From positions 11,947,764 to 12,011,763 of the forward strand of contig OZ024787.1 of assembly GCA_964017065.1 (NCBI GenBank): a DNA stretch of 64,000 bases, written 5' to 3'. The notes under the pieces are model-generated. The model was not told where the DNA came from, ran no database searches, and worked only from the letters and a program-made list of their open reading frames with translations. This stretch comes from Haliclona indistincta (lineage: Eukaryota; Porifera; Demospongiae; Haplosclerida; Chalinidae). A program made the translations under genes and the position numbers. This document shows, piece after piece, positions 13,701-24,916 of this stretch. The first letter of the stretch is position 1, and every line of letters begins with the position of its first letter.

Positions 13701-16700
13701 GCCTTCTGCACTACACTTGAGACATTAGATTTTACGCCCACGCGGATGTGACATCACGCAAGGTTCATTAAACGTGGACGCGTCATACAACGTACTTGAC
13801 TAGGCGTGTCGAGGCGTGCTCCATGGAAAACTAGCTGACAAAATCTACAATTCACATGAAGCTGTGGATACTGGTGGTTGCCAACCATGTCGCGTATCAC
13901 TGATGGCATTGGCTGAGACGCAAGTAAAACAAAACTGCTGTCTATCGTTGGCGCTGTCGCTTTCTCATGCTTCCTGCTGATCGGCTGCACGGTATTTTAC
14001 CAGCAACAGGTGACGAGCAGTATCGGACTGAGGCGAAGCTACGGTCTTTCTCCGCTTTGACTGGCATGGCTGTGATCCGCGCACGCAGCATGGTATTGTG
14101 CAGTGTTCTTCAGCTTGGTCTGCCATTACTTGTGTTGTGACGTCAGTTTCCGTTTACCCTCCGTATACCATAACAATAATTGATAACGGAAAGTGCTATT
14201 CTTAGTAACAATAAAGATTTCGATGTTTTCACGGATAGTATTGCGTTGCATGCCCTCTTCTCTCTATACGCCCTTGGTTACGTCTTGTGAACTTAAAATT
14301 AGTGTCACTGTATAATAAGAATATTGATAGCCAGCTAGCAGTACGTGTACTGTCTGATTGGAGGGTGTGATTTTCATAATAGGATAATATTGTAACTGTG
14401 TCTGTCATTGACAATGTTTTATTATTTTGTTTCAGTACCAGCAGACTCCTCTACACATCAGTGCTATTATAGGACATGAAGATGTGGTAAAGCTACTATT
14501 ACAACAAAGCAATATAGTTATTGATGCTCGTGATGAGGTACGTGTACATTATGGTAACATTTCTATAGTGAGCTAGATCCTCTTGTGCACTAGTGAATCA
14601 ACAGATAAGGTGGACTTGAAGTTTGTCCATTAGTTTTCACTTGTTGATGCCTGCAGTACTTAGCTAGTTTGAGTATGATTTCATGTCACATGTTTAGTAC
14701 GTGTGGTTTTTGTGATAGTGTGAGAGTTGGAAAACATGTCATTTTAAAATGATCTATGGAATTTGTAGTGTACTTGATTTAATATTCAAAGATGATAACA
14801 GTAAATCTGGTTTTGTTTACTATTGTTTTGTACTGGATTGTGGATTATTGTTGGTTGATCATTGTTACTGAGACACTCATAGTACATGATCATAACATGT
14901 TGTGTTTACTTGTTTGTCAATAGTTTGGATTCACACCACTACATGACAGTGCTGCTAATGGTCATCTAGCAGTAGTGAAGCTGCTGATGGATGCTGGAGC
15001 CGATATCAGTTCAGTTAATAATGTGAGTACAAAGTGTGTCTACTTTGTGAGGTTGTGATGGATCAGAGTACAAGTGTTACTATAGTGTATGTATGCTGTA
15101 TCATGTGATATGTACAATACTATGCTCTGATGTAGGCACTTGATACTAGTGCCTTCAATAGATATTTTGGTAATTCTCTCCACTATTTTTGATATTTTCA
15201 GCTGTATCCATTGGGTCATGTAATTCACTGCATGTCCGTATGTGTGTCTGTATATGTGTGGTGGACAGACGATGAAGAGAGAAAGCCAGTCAGATTGATT
15301 TTACTATCAATGCCTACAGTGTAGCTCCTTATCAACTTGACGTATATAGCTTCAGTACATGGACTTAATGATTACGTAACAGTGTGTGACAGGTTTATTG
15401 CATAGCTGGTCCATCCTTCATGAGAGGGTTTGTGCCTTGGTACAAGTGCGTTGGTATTCATTGTGAGGTATTGAGACATGTACTATTGCATGTGATCATG
15501 TCAATATTGTGTTGTATTGAAATGATCTGAGCATTAATTTTATTGCCATGTGTATTTGTGATCTATCAACTAAAAATTATATCTTTAGATAGTTGTCTTT
15601 ACAATTATTGTTAAAGTGTTCATGTACTAAACATCACTGCTTTGTCTGACACTGGTACTCTTTGTTTCCACAGGATGATCACACTCCACTACATGATGCT
15701 GCTTTTCGGGGTCGTCTTGATGCTGTTAAAGTCCTTATTCAACATGGAGCAAATCCGTCTCTGCTTGATAAAGTGAGTGTTATTATCAACTGGTAGTGTT
15801 GTGTTGTTGGTAGTTGTATGGTCACAGCTCAACTGATGTGAGTTATAGTATAATGAATAGATATTGTAATACTATTCTCACTATAATATTATAACTACTA
15901 ACACGAGTTTATGAGTTATCACAAAAAATAATTTTTTTATTAGAATATTGTCGCTGGTTATTTTTGAACTGATTTGTACAGCAAATGTGTGTCTCTACAA
16001 GAAATTGACTCAATTTTCTCAGGTGTCTCAATTTGCTTGAGATCAAACCATTTGAATTGATTTTATTTTTCGTACAGCAACTGTGTCTTGAAATTAGATT
16101 TATGAAAATTATTTTCGGCACTTTATACTTCTTAATGGCAGCTCTGTCCAATAAGAAGCATAAAGTGCTGTACAGTACGCTGCTTGTGAGGTAGTCACTG
16201 AGTCTCATAGTGGTCCAGCAATGCTGAAAATGAATTCCTTAAGGTAAACCACCTTCTTTGATTCATGGTGGGCGTGGTTTAAAAACTGAGATAATCCCCA
16301 TTCCAGGGCTAAAATATTTTTTTCAAATGTCTCTGGTTAAAAATCTCTATGTATTACATAGTACGTCATCTTTCACCAATCGGAGGATAGCGTCTTCTAT
16401 AGCAACAAACCGTTGCGTCTTTGCGAGTTTGAAAAATTCGCAATGTTATTGCGCTCACAGAGATGAACTATGTAATAAATCATTTATTGCCCTACACAAC
16501 TCGGGCAATAACCGACATTAATGACCTTGGGAAAGTCGGTTGCCCTCGTACAGTCTCGGGCAACCGACTTCCCGCGGTCATTATGTCGGTTATTGCCCTC
16601 GTGTGAGGGCAATAATTAATACTTCTTGTGGTTCATTGTGTTATTCCAGTACTAGTAGTATCTTGTATCAGTGACTCACAGCATATAGTCACTAACATGT

Positions 16701-19700
16701 GATCTACACATTGTTTAGACCACAGCTAAGTGATGTTTATCAATCAGGCTGCGTAGCTGTGGGTCTCTAGCTCATAATAGAATCCCGCCATTGCCGCGAC
16801 CTCATCATGGAATCCCACCATGCGGCTCAGATTATGGTTCTGAGCGTGGAGTTCTATTTAATATTTTTATAGCGCACCCTGTTCCTTGCTTGCTGTTCGC
16901 TTTGTGTCTGTTTGCTGTTGCTGAAGCCCAATCAGATCTACATGATGTAGAAGCCCTCGCGCCATTACCATAGTGCTTGCAGTAGATGTAGTGCTTGTGT
17001 ATCAGTCATTGTGAATCTGTGATCACTGGTTACATGTGGTCTGTAGATATTGTCCAGTACATTCATTCTCTCAGATTGTCGTGTCTTAATTGTGTCTGTG
17101 TTGACTAAGATACATGTACATGACTCATCACATATGAACTGTAGCACATGGTGTGTGTGGTATTGTTTACCCTGTACTCAAACATCTTGTGTGTCATGAC
17201 TCACACTGTTGTTCTTGTTATACAGTATGGTGAGACTGCACTTGATAAGGCGAGAAGAGGAAATACTGATGCTTCAAGATATTATGATGAAGTAATCAAA
17301 TATCTTGAAGAATTTGGTAAGTTATGAATTGTTATGATAATGCTCACTATTATTATCTTAGCATTACAAGTACTATCTGTTTGTTAGTATTGTGCTTTCT
17401 AGGGTATTTTGTGGTGTGTACATTGTAGCTTGCTGTGTCAATGAACATAAGATGCTGTAGTTGTTATTGAAACTCAATCATGATAAATAAGAAGAGGTGT
17501 TTCGAACCAGTCCATAAAGATGATGTGTATATTGTATTAATTTGCAGCTATAATTATAAATATTTTTTTAAATTCTTGTCATTTTTACAGTACGTTCCAG
17601 AGTAAGCTCCAGTATTGCCACACCCTCACAACCTACTGGTTAGTATTGATAATGATCTCTATTAAATGCCTGTTCTCTTGAGTCACACAATACTCTTAAT
17701 AGTTATCATGATTCATCTGTACCCTATCTCATGCCAACCCAATTTAAAAGCATTCCTTGTAACAATTCTAGGAACCAACTAGCATCTTCAGTTCTGTTGT
17801 TTGTTTGTATTATTATTATTTTGGTGTTAGCAAAGAATAGGTGGTGCTTACAGTAGGTGGCATGGTATCATCTGTCATTAATATGTACATTATGAATATC
17901 ATTGTTATTGTTTACTATTACTCATCAAAATTAATTTACTCTTGGTATTAAAATTCCGATCTACTTATGCAGTAGCAATAACCTGTTGCAATAAAATTTG
18001 AATTCGCTACTCAACATGTAGCTACCGCATCATATTGTAAACCAGCCTTTAATAGTATTATGTGCTCTAGTTACATGTATGTGTTGAGTTAATAAAGCTG
18101 CCTCATATTAATTATTCCTCTCAGATCTGGTTGATACTGATGCTACTCAAGAGGCATTTCAACATGAGGTTGGAGTGTGTGTCTCTAACCTGGTAGTGAA
18201 TGGATCACCTGGTAGTGGTAAAACATGTGTAGTGAATCTATCAGTCGGTGAACCTGCTCCTGATGTCCGCAACAGCACCGGCTGTGTAGAGACTCCTGTT
18301 CGTGCCATAGCACAAGGTACCATCTTCGCCAACGGCACAAGATTACAGAAACTACAAACTGAAGAAATGCTCCACATGGTGTGTCAAGCTATGAAGCACA
18401 AGGTTGATGAGATAAAGAGAGAGCAAGTTGATCAAAAGAAGCCGCGTCATCGTGAAGTACCCGGCTCTACTCCAGCTACACAGCAATTCGCATCCAGTAC
18501 TCCATCAATGAGTGATGAGTCTACTAAAGCCACTAGTGACGACAAAGAAGAGAGCCTCCAGGTGTTTGCTAAGCTTGTTGTTGAGATATCATCTGCTGAA
18601 GCATCAACTGAGTTCCTAACAGCTCACTTGGTCTTGACTATCGACTCAGGAGGCCAGCCACACTTCATGGATGTAGCACCACTCTTTCTTCGCAATAGCT
18701 CCTTGTTTCTTATCACTGTGAAGCTGAACGAGCGACTGGATTCGAAACCAAAATTTAATTACTTCATCAATGGACAGCCGATTGAAATGAGCAACACAGA
18801 GCTCCAACCGACCAACCTGCAGCTAATAGAGCAGCTTGCCAAGAGCATTTCATCACTTCAACTATCAACCACTCCCAGCTCAGATGGATCAGAGCATGCA
18901 AAATTCATGATTGTTGGCACCTTTGCTGACAAAGCTGGAGACTGCCAGGGCGAGACTATCGCTGATAAGAACACCAAACTACGTGATCGATTGAAGGATT
19001 ATGAAGCCGAACGAATTGATGCAGGAAATGATGTCATCTTTGCTGTCAATGCAGTCACTACTGATCCAGACAAGCGTCGAGAGGCAGCTCTGAGACTACA
19101 GGACAAGATTACCAATACTCCAGGCACCACTATAAAGACAAGAATCAAGATGAGGTGGTTTGGTCTACTACTGCACTTGCTGGATGAGGCTGAGAAGAAC
19201 AAGGTCTCCATTATCCCACTGGAGGAGGTGCTTGCTGCTGGAAGAAGTCTTCAAATGAGTAGAGATGAAACTCTACAGGCCATAGCGTTTTTCCATAAGC
19301 TAAACCTCCTCATGTATTTCTCAACCGATAAGCTTGGTAGCATAGTGTTTATCGATGTAAAGCCTATACTAAGCAATGTGTCCAATCTTATTGGCATCTC
19401 TTTTATCGATAAGAATAAGCTCGACAAGATCTTCATCCCTAACCTGCCAGCCGATGCCCAGAGATTACTGAGAGATTACGGTAGATTCTCCCGAGAGATT
19501 CTGGATTCATCGTTTCACTTCTCAGCACCACTCACCACTGATGTGTTCCTCGACTTATTAGAGCACCTTTGTGTTATTGCACGCATCGAGAGAGAGTGTC
19601 TAACAAGCTTCTTCCTCCCATGTGCCTTGCCTCATGCACCTGAAGATATCCTTCGAAAAAAGGAGCAGATCACCAGCTTGTGGATCGTGTCGCTTCAGAC

Positions 19701-20595
19701 TGAGCGTGCTATTGGATCGGTTGATGTTCCCATCCCAAAGAGCTATCTACCCACACTTGTTGTTCATCTACTCAACTCGTCTGATTTCAAAGCCGATCTT
19801 AAGTCTCGTCAGTATCGTAACCTCATGAGCATCCGTTATGTTCGTGGTGGGTGTGTCTTTCTGATAGAGAGGAATCTTCAGATGGAGATCTACTACCCTT
19901 GTGCTGACGACGATGAAGAAATAAGCAAGGATTGCTCCTTCATTCGCTCAGCAATAATGAATGCTCTCGTTGAGGTTGAGAAGAAGCTTCATTTCATACC
20001 AGGCGTCTTGATCAAGAACGATGCCTTTCTCTGCTCCTGTGATGGTTCTCGCCATATCTGTGTGTATAACAAAGACCGCAAGAGAACATATTGTGATAGA
20101 AGTGACAAGCTGAGAAAACTCAACCAGCAACAACAGTATTGGTTACACCAGCAGCAGCAGCAGCAGCAACAAGGTATGCCTGCTAACATGATTGATGATG
20201 AGTTATCACCATATTTTTGTTTACCCACAGTTGTTGAGCGACCCACCACAGCTGATCTACCAACATCAGGTGAAGCTTGTTTAGATCTTGTGACATTGTA
20301 TCATTCTCATCATACTGCAGGCTCTCCTCCTCTGTCAGTGAACCTGCTTGTTGAAGCAGTCACAGATGTTACAGATTGGCACACTCTTGGTCTTAAACTA
20401 AATCTCACTATGAGCCAGTTGGAGGACATTCGTGTCACCTATCATGTGTATGGATTAGGTGTACTCAAAGCTAGAGTGTTTGATGCATGGTTAAAGAGCT
20501 CTCCCAGTGCATCTTGGAGTGACCTGATCTCAGCTTTGAAGAGCATGAATGAGCACAGAGTTGCTAGTGATATTGCAGCACGCTATTCTGCTTGA
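10719..20595 (+). CDS. Ankyrin-ROC-COR-Death protein, unit 2, complete
   Basis: Eight exons splice in phase: 10719-10742, 10905-11015, 14436-14537, 14924-15022, 15674-15772, 17226-17316, 17591-17638 and 18125-20595, giving about 1014 aa. Exon 1 encodes only MADSQERL. Exons 2-6 each encode about one ankyrin repeat (for example TPLHDSAANGHLAVVKLLMD). The big exon holds the P-loop GSPGSGKT, a switch-like RNSTGCVETPVRA, an insertion of over 100 residues rich in Lys, Ser and Thr, DSGGQ, VGTFADK, a COR-like region, a polyglutamine run and a C-terminal Death domain (WHTLGLKLNL to DIAARYSA). The architecture is DAPK1-like without the kinase. ROC domains bind GTP and COR mediates dimerisation (family knowledge). 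This is the only fully open copy here. The promoter has a 24-bp minisatellite and an E-box. Confidence 0.85.
11594..12690. mobile_element. Insertion in intron 2, probable degenerate DNA element
   Basis: The paralogous intron of unit 3 runs straight from ccatatt to gctaatagtgg (about 41510-41520), so about 1.1 kb is extra here. The ends are imperfect inverted repeats (cattgccagctaataacgacatc against cattaccagaaataaaggacatc on the other strand). An 88-codon open frame at 12300-12566 has no recognisable motif. The target duplication could not be read with certainty. Confidence 0.5.
13141..13550. mobile_element. Mutator-like MITE with a 10-bp target duplication
   Basis: The element starts TAGCCTCGTACCC and ends with its complement GGGTACGAGGCTA. 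Further inside, cagactgtc on the left pairs with gacagtctg on the right, and the subterminal parts form small hairpins. It is flanked on both sides by CTCCTGTGGC (13131-13140 and 13551-13560). The unit 3 intron has a single gctcctgtggcatg at about 41968-41981, the empty site. A 9-11 bp duplication is typical of MULE elements. There is no coding capacity. Confidence 0.88.
13725..14280. mobile_element. Intronic insertion of unknown type
   Basis: Unit 3 lacks this stretch: its intron joins the equivalents of about 13715 and 14280 directly (around 42130-42165). It is richer in CpG than its surroundings. A 78-codon minus-strand frame at 13754-13990 shows no known motif. The boundaries are approximate and no clear inverted ends were found. 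Confidence 0.4.
16104..16190. repeat. Imperfect intronic hairpin, unit 2 copy
   Basis: The arms gcactttatacttcttaatgg and ccaataagaagcataaagtgc surround the loop cagctctgt. The unit 3 homolog (43971-44023) pairs perfectly. It may be a small foldback element or a short-RNA precursor; there is no expression evidence in the sequence. Confidence 0.5.
16335..16620. mobile_element. Palindromic intronic insertion specific to unit 2
   Basis: Absent from the unit 3 intron near 44200. The segment 16508-16600 is a long imperfect palindrome: gcaataaccgacattaatgacc ... ggtcattatgtcggttattgc, with gggcaaccgactt and its complement inside. It resembles a small foldback MITE. The flanking duplication was not resolved. 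Confidence 0.5.
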
Positions 20596-20828
20596 CTCAC
20601 ACTAGGTAATGATCTCTATAACACTCTCTGCACTTGTATTAATCAATCATCATTATGCAGGAACTGGTATCACTGCAGTAAGTAGCTCATCAGATCACAT
20701 GGTCCCACACCAGCAGACACAGGATAGACTCTGTAGATTATTATAACTAAACAGTGTCAATTCAACTGGTCTATTGTTTGTGCTCAATAATAACAATGTT
20801 TATGTTACATCCTAAACAATGTAGTGAT

Positions 20829-21485
20829 TGTGGTAGAAGGAGCCCGCCCCAGGGATTTTCCCTATTTAAACTTTAAACTCAACTGATTACTATCAGGAGC
20901 CCATAACGAGAAGGAGCGTCTAACGCTCAATGGGCCTGTATAACCATCATTTCTGAACTGTACTACCAAATATGGAAGTATTGCGGCTCTGTACTCATGT
21001 AGTGTTAAACAAGCTTGTGGCTAGGTGTTTACATTATGCGCTTTAATAAGAGTAGTGCCAAACCAGTACTAGCGTTACGTTTCCATGGTTGCACGTGGTT
21101 TGGCACTACTCTTATTAAAGCGCATAATGTAAACACCTAGCCACAAGCTTGTTTAACACTACATGAGTACAGAGCCACAATACTTCCATATTTGGTAGTA
21201 CAGTTCAGAAATGATGGTTATACAGGCCCATTGAGCGTTAGACGCTCCTTCTCGTTATGGGCTCCTGTTACTATAGAACCCTCTAGATAATTCCTTTCCT
21301 TACTTTTTATGTATAGACTTTACTTGACAATTCTAGACTATTCTTCTTCTAGAAACTTCTCTTTACTATAAATACTCTTCTTTTTGTAATGTAAGATCAG
21401 TTACCAATTTAGCTCCATTTCTTTGAGTTATCAGTTCTACGTCGAAAACGTCTAATACGAGCAACTACCCCTTGGCTCTATCACA
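20829..21485 (+). repeat. 5' LTR, carrying a nested foldback element
   Basis: It begins TGTGGTAGAAGG and ends GGCTCTATCACA, as does the 3' LTR. It is 657 bp against 276 bp for the 3' LTR; the extra 381 bp are the foldback element at 20894-21267 plus its 7-bp duplication. Confidence 0.93.
20894..21267. mobile_element. CAGGAG foldback element inside the 5' LTR
   Basis: A nearly perfect palindrome of 374 bp: arms of about 170 bp (caggagcccataacgagaag ... complement) around a loop of about 30 bp. TTACTAT flanks it on both sides (20887-20893 and 21268-21274), and the 3' LTR gives the empty site gattactatagaacc. No coding capacity. The CAGGAG ends and 7-bp duplication recur at 56427-57119 and 59549-59621. 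Confidence 0.93.
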
Positions 21486-21487
21486 TT

Positions 21488-21503
21488 TGGTGGCAGCGGT
21501 TTG
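21488..21503 (+). promoter_or_regulatory. Putative primer binding site of the LTR element
   Basis: Two bases after the 5' LTR the sequence TGGTGGCAGCGG begins; a TGG start matches the CCA end of a tRNA primer. The tRNA cannot be named from this alone. Confidence 0.6.
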
Positions 21504-21608
21504 TAATTCTATTACTGTCAGACATACAGTGAGACCTTACGACCAGGATACTTGTTCCAGATACTGTGAAGAGGCAGTACAAACTCTGAGATATCACGTT
21601 ACTATCGA

Positions 21609-24467
21609 ATGCTGTTACGTTCTGGAAGTACAACAAGGAGAGATAATATGGCAGAGGTTCCAGAGTGGATGAAAGTTTGGCTAGAGGAGAGTCGCAAGGA
21701 ACGAGAGGAAGAAAAGCAGAGACGAGAAGAAGAGAAGAGAAAGTATGAAGAGGAGAAGCGAAGATACGAGGAAGAAAAGAAAAAACAGGAAGAGGAACGA
21801 CTTGAGGAGAAGCGAAGATACGAGGAAGAAAAGAAAAAACAGGAAGAGGAACGACTTGAAGAGAAGCGAAGATACGAGGAAGAAAAGAGAAAACAAGAAG
21901 AGGAACGACTGGAAGAGAAACGGAGATATGAGGAAAAACAGGAAGAAGAGAGGCGCAAATATGAAGAGGAATTGAGAAGAAGAGTGAAAGCAGAGGAAAG
22001 CAGAGAAGAGGAGAGACGTAGGGAGCGAGAGGATGACCGGAGAAGATATGAAGAGTTAATCAGGAGCTTGGAAGGCAAGAAACATGTTGCAATGGGACTG
22101 GAATCACTGAAGCTGAAGAAGCTGATGGACACAGATGATATCGAAGCCTATCTCATAGCCTTCGAGAGAGCAGCTGACGCCCATGGAGTTGAGAAGGACA
22201 AGTGGTCTGTTGTTTTGGCACCTCAACTAACAGGCAAAGCGCTACAGGCTTTTGCGGCACTCAGTAATGACGATTCCAAAGAGTACGAGAAAGTGAAACA
22301 GGCAATTTTCCGTCGATATAACATCAACGAGGAGACATACAGACAGAGGTTGAGATCAGTGAAGTGGAAAGCGAACGAGACACCGATGGAGATGGTAACT
22401 CGAATCAAAGACTTAGCCGAGAAATGGCTAACAGAAGCTAAAGACAGGGATGGAGTAATTGATGCAGTCGTGAAGGAGCAGTTCATTGAGGTACTACCAG
22501 AGGAAGCCAAAGTGTGGGTAAAGGAACACAAACCAGAGACTTCCGAGAAGGCAGGCAGTCTAGCAGAAGACTTCAGACAAGCCAGGAAGAAAGAATTGTG
22601 GCAGCCAACAAGGAGTACAAAACGGTGCAACTGTTGCGGAAGACTTGGTCACCTCGCAAAAGACTGCTACTATCGACAGGATGAGAAAAATGATGAAAAG
22701 AAGCATGAACCCCAAAATGGAGAGAACCGGAATGGTGAAGGATCTGCTCCATATTGCACCAAGTGCAAAAGGAAGGGACATACTACAACACAATGTCGCA
22801 AGAAAGCTCTATTTTGCAAAATTGGAAACCAGGATAGGCACAGGAGAGCTGACCTGGAGGAGCGTAGACTCTTATGCCGAGGAACGGTTGAAGGAAAAAT
22901 CGTGAAGGACATACAACTGGACACAGGATGTTCCAGAACAGTGGTCAGGAGTGACCTCATAGACAAGACAAAGATTGTGGATGGAGAGACCATCACAATA
23001 TGTGCACATGGCGACACAGTCCCGTATCCACTAGCTATAGTTGAGCTACAAGTGGAAGGAAGGCTCGTCACAGTAGAGGCAGCTGTGTCAGATACACTAC
23101 CTCGATCTGTCCTACTAGGAACTGATGTTCCAGAAATGTCTGAGTTGCTTGAGCAGAGAAAGACTGGCAAGCACAAAGGAAAAGCTCTAGTGGTAATGAC
23201 TCGACGTCAAGCTAGAAAGCAGCAGGAAGAAGAAGCTGCAATGCAAAAACGACAGAAAGAGTCTGGGGCAAGGCCAACCCCAATAATGGACCATGAGCAA
23301 GAACAGACAGCACTCGAGACAGAAGATGACGAAGAGCCAACACCAAAACTACCAAAAGTGAAGGATCCTGAGTCTTCTGACGACTCAGACATGGAGGACC
23401 AGGAGATATCTCAACTGCCAACTGCAGAGCAGGAAGAGACTGGTCTAACGGAAACTTCAGAACTAAGTGAATTTAATTTCACAAATGACTTCTTCTCAGA
23501 AAGAGAGGGAAATACTAAGGAGCGCCAGACAAGAGCACAGAAAAGAGAAGCTCGATATCGGCATGCAAGAGCTCTAAAGGAGGCTGCTGCTGAACACGAT
23601 TGGGTACTGAATATTTCTAAGGAGGAACTACAGAGACTACAGAAGAGAGATGCAACAATACAGAACTTGGAGAAGAGAATCGACAAGGGAGACTTCTTCA
23701 AACGGGATGGATTGCTGTATCGCTGGTGGACTCCAAAGCAGTACCAAGGAGAAAAGGTGGAGCAATTAGTGCTACCAACCCAGTGTCGAAAGAATGTACT
23801 AAAGATGGCTCACACAATACCGTTGGCTGGACACATGGGAAGAGACAAGACAGCAAGGAGAATACAACAGAGATTCTACTGGCCTACATTGTTTAGAGAT
23901 GTAGCCGACTACTGTCACAGATGTCCTGAATGCCAGAAGACAGACACCAAAGGTCAACAGCGAGTGCCACTAGTGCCATTGCCAATCATGAAGGAACCAT
24001 TTGAGCGCATAGCAATGGACATAGTAGGACCGCTACCTCGCAGCCGGAAGGGTAACCAGTATATCTTGGTGATCTGTGATTATGCTACTAGGTTCCCAGA
24101 AGCAATACCACTTCGCTCAATTGATGCTGAGAAGGTGGCAGAGGAACTGGTTGCATTCTTTTCCAAATTTGGAATCCCGAGAGAGATACTCTCTGATCAA
24201 GGAGCCAATTTTATGTCTCAACTACTAAAGGAAGTCTACAGACTCCTACATGTTCACCCAATCCGTACTTCACCATACCATCCACAGACAGATGGATTGG
24301 TAGAAAGATTTAACAAGACTCTGAAGGCTATGCTGAGAAGGCTTATTGAAAAGGAAGGGAAAGATTGGGACAAGCTACTATACCTTACGTATTATTTGCA
24401 TACCGAGAAGTTCCACAGACATCCACTGAATTCTCTCCATTCGAGCTACTATATGGACGAGAAGTAA
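21609..24467 (+). CDS. Gag-protease-integrase polyprotein of the LTR element
   Basis: The likely start is ATG 21609 or ATG 21648 (MAEVPEWMKV). A Glu/Arg/Lys-rich coiled coil with a duplicated EEKRRYEEEKKKQEEERL-type segment comes first (about residues 25-155). A capsid-like region and two CCHC knuckles follow (CNCCGRLGHLAKDC at about 22627 and CTKCKRKGHTTTQC at about 22756). The protease has DTGCS (about 22920). After an acidic linker comes the integrase HHCC zinc domain (HMGRDK ... CHRCPEC) and a catalytic core with D in MDIVGPL, D in SDQGAN and E in VERFNK. The frame then shifts at about 24380-24390 into the ORF at 24365, so the last 30 residues here are out of frame. The frameshift could be damage or a recoding site. 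Confidence 0.88.
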   Translation: MLLRSGSTTRRDNMAEVPEWMKVWLEESRKEREEEKQRREEEKRKYEEEKRRYEEEKKKQEEERLEEKRRYEEEKKKQEEERLEEKRRYEEEKRKQEEERLEEKRRYEEKQEEERRKYEEELRRRVKAEESREEERRREREDDRRRYEELIRSLEGKKHVAMGLESLKLKKLMDTDDIEAYLIAFERAADAHGVEKDKWSVVLAPQLTGKALQAFAALSNDDSKEYEKVKQAIFRRYNINEETYRQRLRSVKWKANETPMEMVTRIKDLAEKWLTEAKDRDGVIDAVVKEQFIEVLPEEAKVWVKEHKPETSEKAGSLAEDFRQARKKELWQPTRSTKRCNCCGRLGHLAKDCYYRQDEKNDEKKHEPQNGENRNGEGSAPYCTKCKRKGHTTTQCRKKALFCKIGNQDRHRRADLEERRLLCRGTVEGKIVKDIQLDTGCSRTVVRSDLIDKTKIVDGETITICAHGDTVPYPLAIVELQVEGRLVTVEAAVSDTLPRSVLLGTDVPEMSELLEQRKTGKHKGKALVVMTRRQARKQQEEEAAMQKRQKESGARPTPIMDHEQEQTALETEDDEEPTPKLPKVKDPESSDDSDMEDQEISQLPTAEQEETGLTETSELSEFNFTNDFFSEREGNTKERQTRAQKREARYRHARALKEAAAEHDWVLNISKEELQRLQKRDATIQNLEKRIDKGDFFKRDGLLYRWWTPKQYQGEKVEQLVLPTQCRKNVLKMAHTIPLAGHMGRDKTARRIQQRFYWPTLFRDVADYCHRCPECQKTDTKGQQRVPLVPLPIMKEPFERIAMDIVGPLPRSRKGNQYILVICDYATRFPEAIPLRSIDAEKVAEELVAFFSKFGIPREILSDQGANFMSQLLKEVYRLLHVHPIRTSPYHPQTDGLVERFNKTLKAMLRRLIEKEGKDWDKLLYLTYYLHTEKFHRHPLNSLHSSYYMDEK

Positions 24468-24853
24468 GAGGACCATTGGACGTGCTGAAGGAAGAATGGG
24501 AAGCAGATAGGAGGAGCAATGAAAGTGTTGTTTCACATGTGCTGTCGATAAGAGAAAGGATGGAGGAGATGACAGACCTAGTGAAAGAAAATTTGATGGA
24601 GACTCAGAAGCGGCAGAAGCGATGGTACAATAGAACAGCACGGGAACGTGAGCTACAACCTGATGAAGAAGTGCTAGTATTACTACCCACTTCGACTAAC
24701 AAGCTCTTGGCCCAATGGCAAGGTCCATATCGAGTGCTGCGTAAGATTGGTAAAGTAGACTATGAGATTGACATGCTGGGAAAAAGAAAAAGGAAGAAGA
24801 TATTCCACGTCAACATGCTAAAGAAATGGTACCCTCCTGTCAGCACAAGCTAA
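24365..24853 (+). CDS. Integrase C-terminal part with GPY/F module
   Basis: It continues the integrase in the next frame: the YVLFAYREVPQ segment typical of Ty3/gypsy integrases, then WQGPYRVLRKIGKVDYEI (GPY/F module) and HVNMLKKWY. It ends at TAA 24851-24853. The reverse transcriptase ORF that follows is in the same frame, so only this stop separates integrase from RT. Confidence 0.85.
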   Translation: MGQATIPYVLFAYREVPQTSTEFSPFELLYGREVRGPLDVLKEEWEADRRSNESVVSHVLSIRERMEEMTDLVKENLMETQKRQKRWYNRTARERELQPDEEVLVLLPTSTNKLLAQWQGPYRVLRKIGKVDYEIDMLGKRKRKKIFHVNMLKKWYPPVSTS

Positions 24854-24916
24854 TTTTGTGAAGAAACCACCGAAGAGGGAGATGCAGAGGACAAAGATAT
24901 TCCAGTATGGAGGGAA

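Noticed and set aside
21602..22132. Minus-strand Ser-rich ORF opposite the Gag coiled coil
   Set aside because: Shadow of the low-complexity Glu/Arg codons on the other strand.
24851..24853. Independent third ORF start at ATG 24917
   Set aside because: The frame is open back to the TAA and continuous with the integrase frame, so a separate gene is not needed.
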